Shown here piece after piece: positions 25,359-34,065 of a stretch of DNA of 64,000 nt; position 1 is the stretch's first letter, and every line of letters starts with the position of its first letter. The position numbers and the translations under genes are program-made. The DNA is from Bacteroidia bacterium (GTDB lineage Bacteria; Bacteroidota; Bacteroidia; J057): positions 18,399-82,398 of the forward strand of contig JAUIGE010000031.1 in the NCBI GenBank assembly GCA_030430205.1, written 5' to 3'. The notes under the pieces are model-generated. The model made no database searches. It saw only the letters and a list, made by a program, of their open reading frames with translations, and had not been told where the DNA came from.

Positions 25359-27248
25359 TCATCTCAGGCCCTCCAAATAGCCTGCGGGCATCTGATATCC
25401 CAACTGTTGCGCCTGCTGCGCATCCTTCAGGGCAGCGGCCCGCTGCCCGATGGCTCCCTGAGCAACCGAACGGTTGTAATAATAAAAGCCATTGCGCGGA
25501 TCGCGGCGGATCGCCTCGCCAAAGGCTTTGACTGCTTCGGCATAGTTGCCGGAGTTTTGGTAGCAGACTCCCAGGCCATTGTGGCCGTAGGGATCGTTGG
25601 GGCTGAGTTGGTTGTATTTCTGGTAGTCAGGGATCGCCTGCTGCAATTGCCCCTTATTCACATAGCTGTTTGCCCGATACTTCATGGCAGTGGCATAATT
25701 GGGATTGAGGGTCAGGGCTTTGTTAAAAAGCTCAAGGGCGCGATCAAATTCCTTTTTTTCATAATACATCAGGCCCAGGTTGCTGTGCGCTTCTGCATAA
25801 TTGGGGTCTACCTGTATCGCAACTTCCCAATCTGCGATGGCTTTGTCCTTGTCTCCATTGACAAAATGAAATTTTCCCCGGTTGAGATAGGAAGTGGGCA
25901 CCAGGCGCGGGTATTTTTCAATCACATCTGTCCAGATGCTGCCACTGTCCTGCCAGTCATCACTGCGCTGGAAGGTGCCGTAGGCAGAGGCCAGGATAGC
26001 AAGAATCATGGCTGCGGAAGCCAGCATAGCCCAGGGCTTGATCTGCTTTCGGATTACATAACTCAAACCCATTCCCAGACCAAAAAACAGCCCTATATAG
26101 GGCACATAGGTATATCTGTCCGCCATCACGGCACCGCCAACCTGCAAAAACTGCAACACCAGGATCAGGTTGATCAGGAAAAATAAAGCCACAAACACAG
26201 CCAGACGGTTTCCTTTCTTCAACCAAAGCCAGCCTGCAAGGCCCAAAAGCGCCAGGATCAATACCGGGCCGGCATAATAAAGCGGGGGCACAGGCTGCTG
26301 CAAATAAGGATAAGGATAAAAGGCAGAAAGCTTCACTGGTGCAAACATTTTTACCAGATACATGCTCAACCCATAAAAAGAGGACAAAACTTTTTGCCCC
26401 AAAGTCGTGACCTCAGGATCGATGATCGCAGTTACAGACTGTGCCTGAAGGGTGATGATGCCCACAAGAAGCGAAATGCCGAAAAATGGAATGCTTTCCA
26501 GCAAGGTTTTCTTTTCCAGTTTGCCCTTTTCATAATATTCCAGCAACAGCAAAACCAGCGGAAAAACCACAGCAGCAGGTTTGCTAAAAACCGAAAGCAC
26601 AAATAAGCCCAGCGTAATCACGTACCATTTGCGCTGCTGACTATCCAGGTATTTTAAATAAGTGATCAGCCCTCCCAGAAAAAAAGCTGTATACAGCACG
26701 TCTTTTCGTTCCGAAACCCAGGCCACCGACTCCACATGCATCGGATGTAAGGCAAAAAGCGCCGCTGTAATCAGTCCCACTTCCACGCGCCTGCGACTCA
26801 GGCGAAAAGCAAAAAAGAACACCAAAAGCGTATTGATGATGTGAATCAGCACATTGGTGAAGAGGTAATGAGAAGGGTTCAATTTGCCGGTGGCATAGTT
26901 CAGCATCAGGCTCCACATGGTCACAGGCTGGATATTGGATACATAGGGAGTGGTCATCACCTTGGTGAAATTGCCATTTCCAAAACCCTGAATATCAGGG
27001 TTTTCATATACATATCTGTCATCATCCCAATTGATAAACTCATTATCCAGCACAGGATAAAATGACAAAAAGGTCAGGATTATCAATCCTCCGAGTATCC
27101 AAAGACGATTTTTGTAAAGCGAATCCAGCAAGTTTGTAGAAGGCAAAGTTGAGTGAACCTCAGCTTGTGAAGCTGTTTTTTTGAGCGCTTTTTCCTTCTT
27201 TTTAGACGGTGCTCTGCGTTTGCGGGGAGGTGGAGTTCTTTTTGCCAT
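25359..27248 (-). CDS. TMTC-like multi-pass membrane protein with C-terminal TPRs, 629 aa
   Basis: A basic, lysine-rich first 30 residues lead into about ten membrane helices (50-420). The first loop after helix 1 contains FINWDDDRYVYENPDI, which matches the acidic first-loop motif of GT-C O-mannosyltransferase-like proteins (PMT/TMTC, DUF1736 neighbourhood). Residues 455-629 are at least four TPR units, such as AEAHSNLGLMYYEKKEFDRA. The layout suggests a protein O-glycosyltransferase or TPR-anchored envelope factor; activity is inferred. It is divergent from the carbamoyltransferase gene across a 64-bp gap. Confidence 0.78.
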   Translation of the reverse strand: MAKRTPPPRKRRAPSKKKEKALKKTASQAEVHSTLPSTNLLDSLYKNRLWILGGLIILTFLSFYPVLDNEFINWDDDRYVYENPDIQGFGNGNFTKVMTTPYVSNIQPVTMWSLMLNYATGKLNPSHYLFTNVLIHIINTLLVFFFAFRLSRRRVEVGLITAALFALHPMHVESVAWVSERKDVLYTAFFLGGLITYLKYLDSQQRKWYVITLGLFVLSVFSKPAAVVFPLVLLLLEYYEKGKLEKKTLLESIPFFGISLLVGIITLQAQSVTAIIDPEVTTLGQKVLSSFYGLSMYLVKMFAPVKLSAFYPYPYLQQPVPPLYYAGPVLILALLGLAGWLWLKKGNRLAVFVALFFLINLILVLQFLQVGGAVMADRYTYVPYIGLFFGLGMGLSYVIRKQIKPWAMLASAAMILAILASAYGTFQRSDDWQDSGSIWTDVIEKYPRLVPTSYLNRGKFHFVNGDKDKAIADWEVAIQVDPNYAEAHSNLGLMYYEKKEFDRALELFNKALTLNPNYATAMKYRANSYVNKGQLQQAIPDYQKYNQLSPNDPYGHNGLGVCYQNSGNYAEAVKAFGEAIRRDPRNGFYYYNRSVAQGAIGQRAAALKDAQQAQQLGYQMPAGYLEGLR

Positions 27249-27312
27249 GTGCGAAAATAGATAAGCTGCGCAAAAGTTCCGAAAAATTTAAAAATGTCCT
27301 TACTTGCAGGCC

Positions 27313-29154
27313 ATGAAAATTTTGGGAATATCCGCTTTTTACCACGACTCCGCTGCTGCCATCCTAATGGATGGGCAGATCATCGCAGCTGCGCAGGAAG
27401 AGCGTTTTTCCCGAAAAAAACACGACGAAGGCTTCCCTGTGAAAGCCATCCGATATTGCCTGCAGGAAGCAGGCTGCACCCTCGATCAGCTCGATGCGAT
27501 CGCATTCTACGACAAACCCTTTCTCAAATTCGAGCGCCTGCTCGAAACCTATTACGGCTTTTCGCCGCGAGGTCTGCAATCCTTCGTGACGGCCATGCCC
27601 GTCTGGATCAAGGAAAAAATATTTTTCAAAAAGCTGATTTACAAGGCTTTAGAAGAAGTAGAAGCCTATGATAAAAAGAAAGTGAAACTGCTTTTTCCCG
27701 AGCATCATCTTTCCCACGCTGCCAGCGCTTTTTACCCTTCTCCTTTTGAAGAAGCCGCCATTCTCACCATCGATGGAGTAGGGGAGTGGGCCACGGCCAC
27801 CATTGCCCGGGGCAAAGGCAAGGATATTCAAATCCTGCGGGAACTGCATTTTCCACATTCCGTCGGCTTGCTGTATTCCGCTTTCACCTATTTTCTGGGT
27901 TTTCGGGTAAATAATGGCGAATACAAACTCATGGGACTCGCGCCTTATGGCAATCCTCATGCGGAAGAGACGAATCGCTTTATTCAGCTGATAAAGAGCG
28001 AGTTAATAGAATTGAAGGAAGATGGTTCCCTTTGGTTGAATCAAAAATATTTTCGCTATGCGACCGGGCTGCGCATGATTTATGATAAGCCCTGGCAAAA
28101 ATTGTTTGGGCTAAAAAGGCGTGAAGAAGAAGCGGAGCTAAGCCAAACGCATTGCAACCTGGCTTTTGCCATTCAACAGGTGACGGAAGAGATCGTCATG
28201 AAAATGGCTGAAGAAACGCTCAAATTGACCCAGGCAGAAAACCTCTGCCTGGCAGGGGGCGTCGCCCTCAATTGTGTGGCAAATGGCAAATTGCAGCGCA
28301 AGGGCCTGTTTAAAGATATCTTCATCCAGCCTGCGGCTGGAGATGCGGGCGGCGCGCTGGGCGCGGCCCTGGCGACCCATCACATTTATCACGGTCACGA
28401 CCGTGTGTTGAGTGAATATGCTGATGGCATGGGAGGCTCGTTTTTAGGGCCGTCTTTTTCGGAAAAAGAAATCGTGCAGGCCCTCCGCAGGCAGGCAGAT
28501 GCCTGCCAATACCACAAAATCAACGATTTTGGAGAGTTATGTGCCCAGGTGGCGGAGAAGCTTGCCGATGGCAAGATCGTCGGTTGGTTTCAGGGCCGGA
28601 TGGAATACGGCCCGCGAGCGCTGGGACATCGCAGCATACTGGGCGATCCGCGCCAGTCTGAGATGCAAAAGCGTCTCAACCTCAAGATCAAGTACCGCGA
28701 AAGTTTTCGCCCTTTTGCGCCAGCTGTGCTGGCGGAGGATGCCCAGCTGTATTTTGATCAAAAAACACCTTCTCCCTATATGTTGCTTGTCGCGCCTCTC
28801 AAAGAGGATTTACAGGCAAAATTGCCGGAAGGCTATTACGAGCTTCCGCTTCTGGAGCGTTTGTACATCAGGCGCTCGGACTACCCTGCGATCACGCATC
28901 TGGACTTCTCTGCACGCGTGCAGACAGTAGATGCCCAAAGCAATGCTGCTTTCCATCAGCTCCTCAGTGCCTTCAAGGCACACACAGGCCATGGCATGCT
29001 GGTCAACACCAGCTTCAATGTGCGGGGAGAGCCCATTGTCTGCGATCCCAAGGATGCAATACAATGTTTTTTAAACACGGAAATGGACTATCTTGTGGTG
29101 GAAAGCTATTTGGTTGGGAAGCGAGAGGCGAGAGGCGGGACAAGAGACAATTGA
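27313..29154 (+). CDS. NodU/CmcH-family carbamoyltransferase, 613 aa
   Basis: Transfers a carbamoyl group from carbamoyl phosphate via an ATP-dependent carbamoyl-adenylate. The N-terminal Kae1-like domain starts MKILGISAFYHDSAA and has HHLSHAASAFYPSPF (metal-binding histidines), ILTIDGVGEW and LCLAGGVALNCVANGK. The C-terminal YrdC-like domain includes GRMEYGPRALGHRSILGDP and VNTSFNVRGEPIV. ATG 27313 is preferred to a TTG at 27304. The last residues (KREARGGTRDN) lie in a purine-rich GCGAGAGGCGAGAGG tract related to the element in the glycosyltransferase. It heads a trio with the SxtK- and SxtJ-like genes; the substrate may be a sugar, natural product or surface glycan. Confidence 0.9.
   Translation: MKILGISAFYHDSAAAILMDGQIIAAAQEERFSRKKHDEGFPVKAIRYCLQEAGCTLDQLDAIAFYDKPFLKFERLLETYYGFSPRGLQSFVTAMPVWIKEKIFFKKLIYKALEEVEAYDKKKVKLLFPEHHLSHAASAFYPSPFEEAAILTIDGVGEWATATIARGKGKDIQILRELHFPHSVGLLYSAFTYFLGFRVNNGEYKLMGLAPYGNPHAEETNRFIQLIKSELIELKEDGSLWLNQKYFRYATGLRMIYDKPWQKLFGLKRREEEAELSQTHCNLAFAIQQVTEEIVMKMAEETLKLTQAENLCLAGGVALNCVANGKLQRKGLFKDIFIQPAAGDAGGALGAALATHHIYHGHDRVLSEYADGMGGSFLGPSFSEKEIVQALRRQADACQYHKINDFGELCAQVAEKLADGKIVGWFQGRMEYGPRALGHRSILGDPRQSEMQKRLNLKIKYRESFRPFAPAVLAEDAQLYFDQKTPSPYMLLVAPLKEDLQAKLPEGYYELPLLERLYIRRSDYPAITHLDFSARVQTVDAQSNAAFHQLLSAFKAHTGHGMLVNTSFNVRGEPIVCDPKDAIQCFLNTEMDYLVVESYLVGKREARGGTRDN
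29118..29146 (+). repeat. fragment of the purine-rich repeat at the carbamoyltransferase 3' end
   Basis: GGGAAGCGAGAGGCGAGAGG, then CGGGACAAGAGACAA, matches the spacer part of the repeat elements at 2424-2700 and 41895-42070. It lacks their core and CAAAACCC part. It forms the final codons of the carbamoyltransferase. Confidence 0.6.
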
Positions 29155-29191
29155 ATTATGACTAGAAAGAAACGAAAAACCAAAAACGAAA

Positions 29192-29341
29192 ATGGATTTC
29201 TTAAAAGACTTATGGTTGTTCATGAAAGAGCGCAAGAAATACTGGCTTGCGCCTGTGATCATTGTTGTGCTGCTGATCGGCGCTTTGCTGATTTTCAGTG
29301 AAGGCAGTGCTGTTGCACCTTTTATTTATTCTTTGTTTTGA
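29192..29341 (+). CDS. DUF5989/SxtK-like small membrane protein, 49 aa
   Basis: The short product MDFLKDLWLFMKERKKYWLA then one strong helix (PVIIVVLLIGALLIFSEGSA) and a short VAPFIYSLF tail. Length and pattern fit the tiny single-pass protein (DUF5989) found between NodU-family carbamoyltransferases and SxtJ-like proteins in many genomes and called SxtK in saxitoxin clusters. The stop TGA at 29339-29341 overlaps the next ATG by one base, which suggests translational coupling. Probably an accessory subunit anchoring the carbamoyltransferase; no activity is known. Confidence 0.75.
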   Translation: MDFLKDLWLFMKERKKYWLAPVIIVVLLIGALLIFSEGSAVAPFIYSLF

Positions 29342-29733
29342 TGGGGGGAGAGAATCGGGAAGCGAGAGGCGAGAGGCGAGAGGGGAGGAGTTTCCAGGAG
29401 ACGCATTTGCTGTTTGCAGTTGTGGCGATAGGAGCCTGGTGGGTATTTCGCCTGGACTGGATTCTGCTGATTGGCCTTGGTTTGGGCCTTATCGGCTTGT
29501 TTGTCAAGCCTGTAGCAAAGCGGATTGATTGGGCCTGGCGGAAGTTTTCCGAGGGCCTGGGTTGGGTGATGAGCAAAGTCGTTATGGCTTTGATTTTCCT
29601 TTTGGTATTGGTACCGGTTGCTACGCTGGCGCGCATGAGCCGAAAGGATCCTCTTATGCTGAAAAAGGCAGAAAGCTATTGGCATAAGCGGGAAAAATGG
29701 TTTCAAAAAGAAGATTTAGAAAAAATGTGGTGA
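29341..29733 (+). CDS. SxtJ-like membrane protein with a repeat-derived N-terminus, 130 aa
   Basis: From about residue 20 the product has two or three hydrophobic helices (LLFAVVAIGAWWVFRLDW, then ILLIGLGLGLIGLFVKPVA), followed by a basic amphipathic C-terminus. This is the SxtJ-family pattern beside carbamoyltransferases. The first 17 residues (MGGENREARGERREGRS) are hydrophilic and are encoded by the purine-rich GCGAGAGGCGAGAGG tract. They therefore look like a late addition to the normal N-terminus. ATG at 29341 overlaps the SxtK-like stop. Confidence 0.72.
   Translation: MGGENREARGERREGRSFQETHLLFAVVAIGAWWVFRLDWILLIGLGLGLIGLFVKPVAKRIDWAWRKFSEGLGWVMSKVVMALIFLLVLVPVATLARMSRKDPLMLKKAESYWHKREKWFQKEDLEKMW
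29344..29390 (+). repeat. fragment of the purine-rich repeat at the SxtJ-like N-terminus
   Basis: GGGGAGAGAATCGGGAAGCG followed by three GAGAGGC units and GAGAGGGGAGGAG. The same GCGAGAGGCGAGAGG motif ends the carbamoyltransferase 200 bp upstream. Both are partial copies of the spacer half of the element seen in the glycosyltransferase and lpxB. Confidence 0.6.
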
Positions 29734-29753
29734 TTTAACACCCGCTAACTTTT

Positions 29754-30173
29754 ATGGAAAATACGACCTTCTCAGCTATCCCCGAAGCCAGGCTTATGCG
29801 CGTCGCGGAGGAGATATTGGCTACTTGTGAAAATGATCGAATTTTTGCATTTTATGGTGATTTAGGGGCCGGCAAAACGGCATTGATCAAAAGAATGTGT
29901 AGTTTGCTGGGAGTAGAAGAGGCTGTAAGCAGCCCTACCTTTAACCTGGTAAATGTCTATGATGGAGCGGGTGAGGACATCTATCATTTTGATTTTTACC
30001 GAATAAAAGATGAAAAAGAGGCACTGGGGATAGGAGCAGAAGAGTACTTTGACTCTGGGGCCTATTGTTTTATTGAATGGCCTGAAAGAATTCCGGAATT
30101 GTTGCCGGAGGATGCTGTGAGGATTCAAATTGAAATTGTAGATTCGTCTTGCAGAGATATTATTTTAAGCTAA
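29754..30173 (+). CDS. tsaE: TsaE, ATPase for tRNA t6A37 synthesis
   Basis: 139 residues, normal family length. The P-loop FYGDLGAGKTALIKRM (GDLGAGKT) is followed by SSPTFNLVNVYDG, HFDFYRI and FIEWPERIPELLP, the standard order of TsaE/YjeE motifs. The protein drives the TsaBD complex that adds threonylcarbamoyl to A37 of ANN-decoding tRNAs. It is 12 bp upstream of ald; in my memory of Bacteroidota genomes this pair, often near porX, is common. Confidence 0.93.
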   Translation: MENTTFSAIPEARLMRVAEEILATCENDRIFAFYGDLGAGKTALIKRMCSLLGVEEAVSSPTFNLVNVYDGAGEDIYHFDFYRIKDEKEALGIGAEEYFDSGAYCFIEWPERIPELLPEDAVRIQIEIVDSSCRDIILS

Positions 30174-30185
30174 GCCACTGGTCCC

Positions 30186-31427
30186 ATGGGGAAACAGTAC
30201 AACATTGAAAGTGAACTATTTTCTGGCGTCTATGCCGGTTCCTGGTCAGTTCCCAAGGAGTTGCCTGCGCGAGTAGGGGATACCCGGAAGATATTGCGGA
30301 TAGGCGTTCCCAAGGAGACGTTTTTCCAGGAAAACCGGGTGCCTCTCACGCCACAGACTGTTGGTGTACTTGTGGCAAACGGGCATGAAGTGTATATAGA
30401 GCACGATGCTGGCCTGGGAACACGCTTCAGCGACAAAGACTATAGCGATGCCGGAGCCATCATCAAATACAATGTCGCCGACATTTTCAAGCAGGCAGAC
30501 TACCTCTGCAAAGTAACCCCCCTCTCGGGAGAGGAGCTTGAGCTCCTCCGCGAAAATCAAACCATCATTTCAGCTGTACATTTGGGGAGCCTTACCCCCG
30601 ATCAACTCAATGTGTTGATGAAAAAGAATGTCACGGCATTGGGCTTTGAGTTTTATCAGGGGAAAGACGGTTCCCTGCCTTTGGTACAAATGATGAGTGA
30701 GATCGCAGGCGTTTCTTCCATTCACATCGCTTCGGAGCTTCTTACAGGCAAAAACAATGGGCAAGGCATCCTATTAGGAGGAATAACGGGGATTCCGCCC
30801 GCAATGATCACGATCATTGGAGCAGGGACTGTGGGCTACCATGCTGCTCATACCGCCATTGGTATGGGCGCGCGGGTACACATCATAGATCAGGAGATAT
30901 CCAAACTTCGCCGCATACAGCGCGAACTGGGAGCGGGTGTATTCACCAGCGTAGCCCAGCATAACTATATCCACGATGCCGTGCTGGCTTCAGATGTGGT
31001 GATAGGCGCAGCCTTCAGCGCGGGGAGCAGGGCTCCCATCGTCGTAACAGAAGACATGGTCTCGCAGATGCGAGCGGGTTCAGTGATCATCGATGTTGCC
31101 ATCGATCAGGGAGGCTGTATTGAGACCAGCCGCGTTACCAATCATGATGAGCCGACCTTCATCAATCACGATGTTATCCATTTTTGCGTACCCAATATCC
31201 CTTCACGCGTAGCGCGTACCGCTTCGACTGCTATAAGCAATATTTTGGGACCCCTACTCGTCGATATTGGTGATAGTGGAGGCGTCAATCATTTGTTGAA
31301 ATACAATGAAGGACTCAAAGAAGGCGTCTATATATATAGACATCATCTTACCAAAAAGAGCCTGGCACGCATGTTTGGCATGACCATGAAATACAGAGAT
31401 ATCGGTTTGCTTATCGCAACCATGTAA
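30186..31427 (+). CDS. ald: alanine dehydrogenase (Ald/PNT family), 413 aa
   Basis: Interconverts L-alanine and pyruvate plus ammonia with NAD. The AlaDh/PNT N-terminal domain begins RIGVPKETFFQENRVPLTP (about residue 38) and includes FEFYQGKDGSLPLVQMMSEI. The NAD-binding site TIIGAGTVGYHAAHTAIGMG follows near residue 210, and HFCVPNIPSRVARTASTAIS near the C-terminal hinge. A 37-residue extension precedes the usual start region, as in other Bacteroidota Ald proteins. Immediately follows tsaE. Confidence 0.92.
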   Translation: MGKQYNIESELFSGVYAGSWSVPKELPARVGDTRKILRIGVPKETFFQENRVPLTPQTVGVLVANGHEVYIEHDAGLGTRFSDKDYSDAGAIIKYNVADIFKQADYLCKVTPLSGEELELLRENQTIISAVHLGSLTPDQLNVLMKKNVTALGFEFYQGKDGSLPLVQMMSEIAGVSSIHIASELLTGKNNGQGILLGGITGIPPAMITIIGAGTVGYHAAHTAIGMGARVHIIDQEISKLRRIQRELGAGVFTSVAQHNYIHDAVLASDVVIGAAFSAGSRAPIVVTEDMVSQMRAGSVIIDVAIDQGGCIETSRVTNHDEPTFINHDVIHFCVPNIPSRVARTASTAISNILGPLLVDIGDSGGVNHLLKYNEGLKEGVYIYRHHLTKKSLARMFGMTMKYRDIGLLIATM

Positions 31428-31443
31428 AAACAAAAATAAACGC

Positions 31444-32142
31444 ATGAAAAAGAGTATTACTTTATTTATTATTCTGGCTTTTACTGCCGGACTTATACAA
31501 GCACAGGATGCCAGCCTTACCCTGGTAGATTTTCTTAAAGTGGGTCCTGTAGATGCTGTGACTATTACCCTGGAAGGGCAAACCAAAAATATTGAGTATG
31601 TGGTGGAGGAAAAATTCCAGGATGAAACCGGCGGAAAAGTAAAATCCTATAAAGGTTTTCGCAAGATCGAAAGTGTTGTCTACCGGGAAATCGCCAGCAA
31701 GACCATAGATTTTTATTTCAAGGTAGAAAAAGAGGGCAACAAAGAAGCTCCATTTGGAAAGGTGACCCTGATTATGTCTTTGGGAAACAATACCTTCATG
31801 GACGGGGACCGCTATCCTGATGAGATTGCAGCAGCAAAAAAGGTGTTGGAAGAGCTACCCCGTGAAGTACGCATGTATGAGATTCAACTTGCGATAGAGG
31901 AGCAGGAGAAGGTGATCGAAAAGACGGTCAGGGAATATGATAAAATGGGCACCGACTCTCTAACCCTTGAGGCACAATTGATAGAAACACAGCAGGAAAT
32001 AGAAGCAAACCGCATTTCCCGTGGTCAGCAAAAGATCAAGATATCAGAAGAGGAAGCAAAGCTTTTGGAATTTAGGGAAATGCTGAAGACTACCCGGGAA
32101 GGAGCTATTAAGGAAAAAGAGGAGAAGATTGTTGATCCCTGA
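31444..32142 (+). CDS. secreted/periplasmic hypothetical protein with C-terminal coiled coil, 232 aa
   Basis: A Sec signal peptide (KKSITLFIILAFTAGLIQAQ) is followed by a beta-rich domain of about 110 residues (residues 22-130) and then a charged helical tail (REVRMYEIQLAIEEQEKVIE onward) predicted to form a coiled coil. I do not recognise the family. It follows ald by 16 bp and converges on nifU with a four-base gap containing the palindrome GATCAATTGATC. Periplasmic structural or chaperone-like role is a guess only. Confidence 0.7.
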   Translation: MKKSITLFIILAFTAGLIQAQDASLTLVDFLKVGPVDAVTITLEGQTKNIEYVVEEKFQDETGGKVKSYKGFRKIESVVYREIASKTIDFYFKVEKEGNKEAPFGKVTLIMSLGNNTFMDGDRYPDEIAAAKKVLEELPREVRMYEIQLAIEEQEKVIEKTVREYDKMGTDSLTLEAQLIETQQEIEANRISRGQQKIKISEEEAKLLEFREMLKTTREGAIKEKEEKIVDP

Positions 32143-32146
32143 TAGA

Positions 32147-32386
32147 TCAATTGATCGAAACCACACCGGCAATCTCCGGCGCTGCGCGCTTGATCGCCTC
32201 TTCGATGCCTGCTTTCATGGTCATTTCGCTCATGCTGCATGCACCACAATTGCCCAGCAACTCCAACTCCACCACCATATCCTCTCGGATATTGGCTATA
32301 CGCACATCTCCACCATCGGAACGAAGGTAGTCCCTGATGCTGTCAAGCGCAGTTTCAACACGTTTAACCAATTCTGTATTTATCAT
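32147..32386 (-). CDS. NifU C-terminal domain Fe-S scaffold protein, 79 aa
   Basis: A stand-alone NifU-C domain. It has the CxxC pair in LLGNCGACSMSEMTMKAGIE, which binds a bridging [4Fe-4S] or [2Fe-2S] cluster, and the conserved GGDVRI turn before it. It is the last gene of a leftward divIC-mrp-nifU group and probably works with the Mrp ATPase upstream (33515-32418) in cluster assembly or delivery. Confidence 0.92.
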   Translation of the reverse strand: MINTELVKRVETALDSIRDYLRSDGGDVRIANIREDMVVELELLGNCGACSMSEMTMKAGIEEAIKRAAPEIAGVVSIN

Positions 32387-32417
32387 GCCGCAAATATCGC
32401 GAATTTCTAGCTAGTGC

Positions 32418-33515
32418 TCAACCAGAAACTTCCACCTTTTGAGTAGGCGGTGTCTGTGCATTTCTGATAGCGATTTGCTGGGCGAGGGCCTCCCCGAGTA
32501 GATGGAAGTCTCTTCCCATTTCGCCGTCCTTGTACAAGGCAACGGGGTGTCCGGAGTCTGTATTTTCAGCAATTCCCTGGCGGATAGGGATTTGTCCCAA
32601 TAAGGGCGAATTCAGGCTTTCAGCAAGCTTTTTTCCACCATTCTCTCCAAAAATGTAGTACTTTTTCTCGGGGGCATCCTCAGGGATAAAGTAAGCCATA
32701 TTTTCGATCACGCCCAGGATGGGTACATTGATCGCTGAAGAACGGAACATTTCGGCCCCTTTGCGGGCATCAGAAACGGCTACTTGCTGGGGCGTGGTGA
32801 TCACCACAGCGCCCGTAACAGGTAGCACCTGTACGATGGTCAGGTGAATATCTCCTGTGCCGGGAGGCATATCTAGCAAGAGGTAATCGATATCACCCCA
32901 ATCTGTATCAAAAATCAACTGTTTTAAGGCTTTGCTTGCCATCGGTCCACGCCAGACTACCGCCTGCTCGGGACTCACGAGCGTGCCTATGGACATCAAT
33001 TTGACGCCATGGCGCTCAAAAGGGACCAGCATTTCTTTGCCTCTCTTCATATGAAGACGGGGCCGCTCTTGCTGAAAACCAAAAATCATGGGGACGCTGG
33101 GCCCGTAAATGTCGGCATCTATCAGGCCTACTTTTGCGCCGCTGGCAGCGAGGGCAACAGCCAGGTTGGCAGCGATGGTAGATTTGCCTACTCCACCTTT
33201 GCCAGAGGAAATGGCAATGACATTTTTGACCCCAGGCAATGAAGGGTTATCTTTTAGAAAACTCGTCACCTCAGCATCCATCTTGATGTCCACCTGGGCT
33301 TCCTTGTCTACCATCAACTTGATGGCATTGAGGCAGGCGCGCTTGATATGCTCTTTCATCGGACAGGCGGGTGTGGTGAGCATCACCGTGAAACTGATTT
33401 TATTCCCCTTGATTTTCACATCTCTAACCATGTTAAGCGTCACCAAATCTTTTTTCAAATCTGGATCATCTACATGGCTAAGAGCTGCTAATACGGATTC
33501 TTTGGTAATGGACAT
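32418..33515 (-). CDS. Mrp/ApbC-family P-loop ATPase for Fe-S cluster handling, 365 aa
   Basis: The N-terminal MIP18/DUF59 domain (residues 1-90, HVDDPDLKKDLVTLNMVRDV) is fused to a MinD/Mrp ATPase with a deviant Walker A ISSGKGGVGKSTIAANLA at about residue 104, and DYLLLDMPPGTGDIHLT. The C-terminal CxxC of E. coli Mrp is absent: the segment reads ENMAYFIPEDAPEKKYYIFG. I recall this replacement as usual for the Bacteroidota type. It sits between divIC and nifU on one strand, six bases after divIC and 31 before nifU. Confidence 0.92.
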   Translation of the reverse strand: MSITKESVLAALSHVDDPDLKKDLVTLNMVRDVKIKGNKISFTVMLTTPACPMKEHIKRACLNAIKLMVDKEAQVDIKMDAEVTSFLKDNPSLPGVKNVIAISSGKGGVGKSTIAANLAVALAASGAKVGLIDADIYGPSVPMIFGFQQERPRLHMKRGKEMLVPFERHGVKLMSIGTLVSPEQAVVWRGPMASKALKQLIFDTDWGDIDYLLLDMPPGTGDIHLTIVQVLPVTGAVVITTPQQVAVSDARKGAEMFRSSAINVPILGVIENMAYFIPEDAPEKKYYIFGENGGKKLAESLNSPLLGQIPIRQGIAENTDSGHPVALYKDGEMGRDFHLLGEALAQQIAIRNAQTPPTQKVEVSG

Positions 33516-33521
33516 AAATTT

Positions 33522-33857
33522 TTATTGAGCTGGCGAAACTACAAAAACATCTTCATCACTTTTCTTCATATAGTACTTTTCTCTCGCATAGCGCTCCAGA
33601 GATTCTTCATGATTAAAAATATTGTCGTATTCGTAGTCAACATTTTCAATGGATTGGGTATAAAAAGCTTTATCCGCCTCCAACTGCTCAATCTGCTGGC
33701 GCATGTTGAATTGAGATTTTAGATTATAGCGGTCAAAAAAGATCATCCAGATACAGGCAAAAACCAGGATGAGCAGGTGTGTTTTGCTGAGAAAAACCCG
33801 GAAAAATTTACCTAGAATATTCCAGAGTGGGTTTGTGGATGAAAAAAAGCGTTTCAT
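33522..33857 (-). CDS. septum formation initiator (FtsB/DivIC family), 111 aa
   Basis: A single N-terminal helix (LLILVFACIWMIFFDRYNLK) followed by a coiled coil (RQQIEQLEADKAFYTQSIEN) and a short acidic C-terminus, the FtsB/DivIC pattern. It would join FtsL and FtsQ in the divisome at midcell, with its coiled coil in the periplasm. First gene of the leftward divIC-mrp-nifU unit. The LERYAREKYYMKKSDED segment is a frequent Bacteroidota signature of the family. Confidence 0.88.
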   Translation of the reverse strand: MKRFFSSTNPLWNILGKFFRVFLSKTHLLILVFACIWMIFFDRYNLKSQFNMRQQIEQLEADKAFYTQSIENVDYEYDNIFNHEESLERYAREKYYMKKSDEDVFVVSPAQ

Positions 33858-34065
33858 GATGAGTTTGTCAGTTGAAAGTGATGCTAATTTTTTTGGCTAA
33901 TATATGAAATTTTACTTTAATTGAAAACGCTTAACCTTTTATTTATCAGTGAGTTGATGATGTCAAGAGATTGGCTCTTTATTTTAGTTATCTGATAATC
34001 AACGATAATTATAATATGAATTAACCACATGAGTTTTGTATCTTGTACCAAATAGATAAGCATAC

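Noticed and set aside
25407..26186. Plus-strand frame opposite the TPR membrane protein
   Set aside because: The translation is a hydrophobic, motif-free antisense reading of the TMTC-like gene.
27313..29733. Saxitoxin biosynthesis
   Set aside because: Only the carbamoyltransferase/SxtK/SxtJ trio is present, which is found widely; the core saxitoxin genes are absent.
32144..32156. Palindrome GATCAATTGATC as a terminator between convergent genes
   Set aside because: It is only 12 bp, has no loop or T-run, and lies over the stop-codon junction; coincidence is likely.
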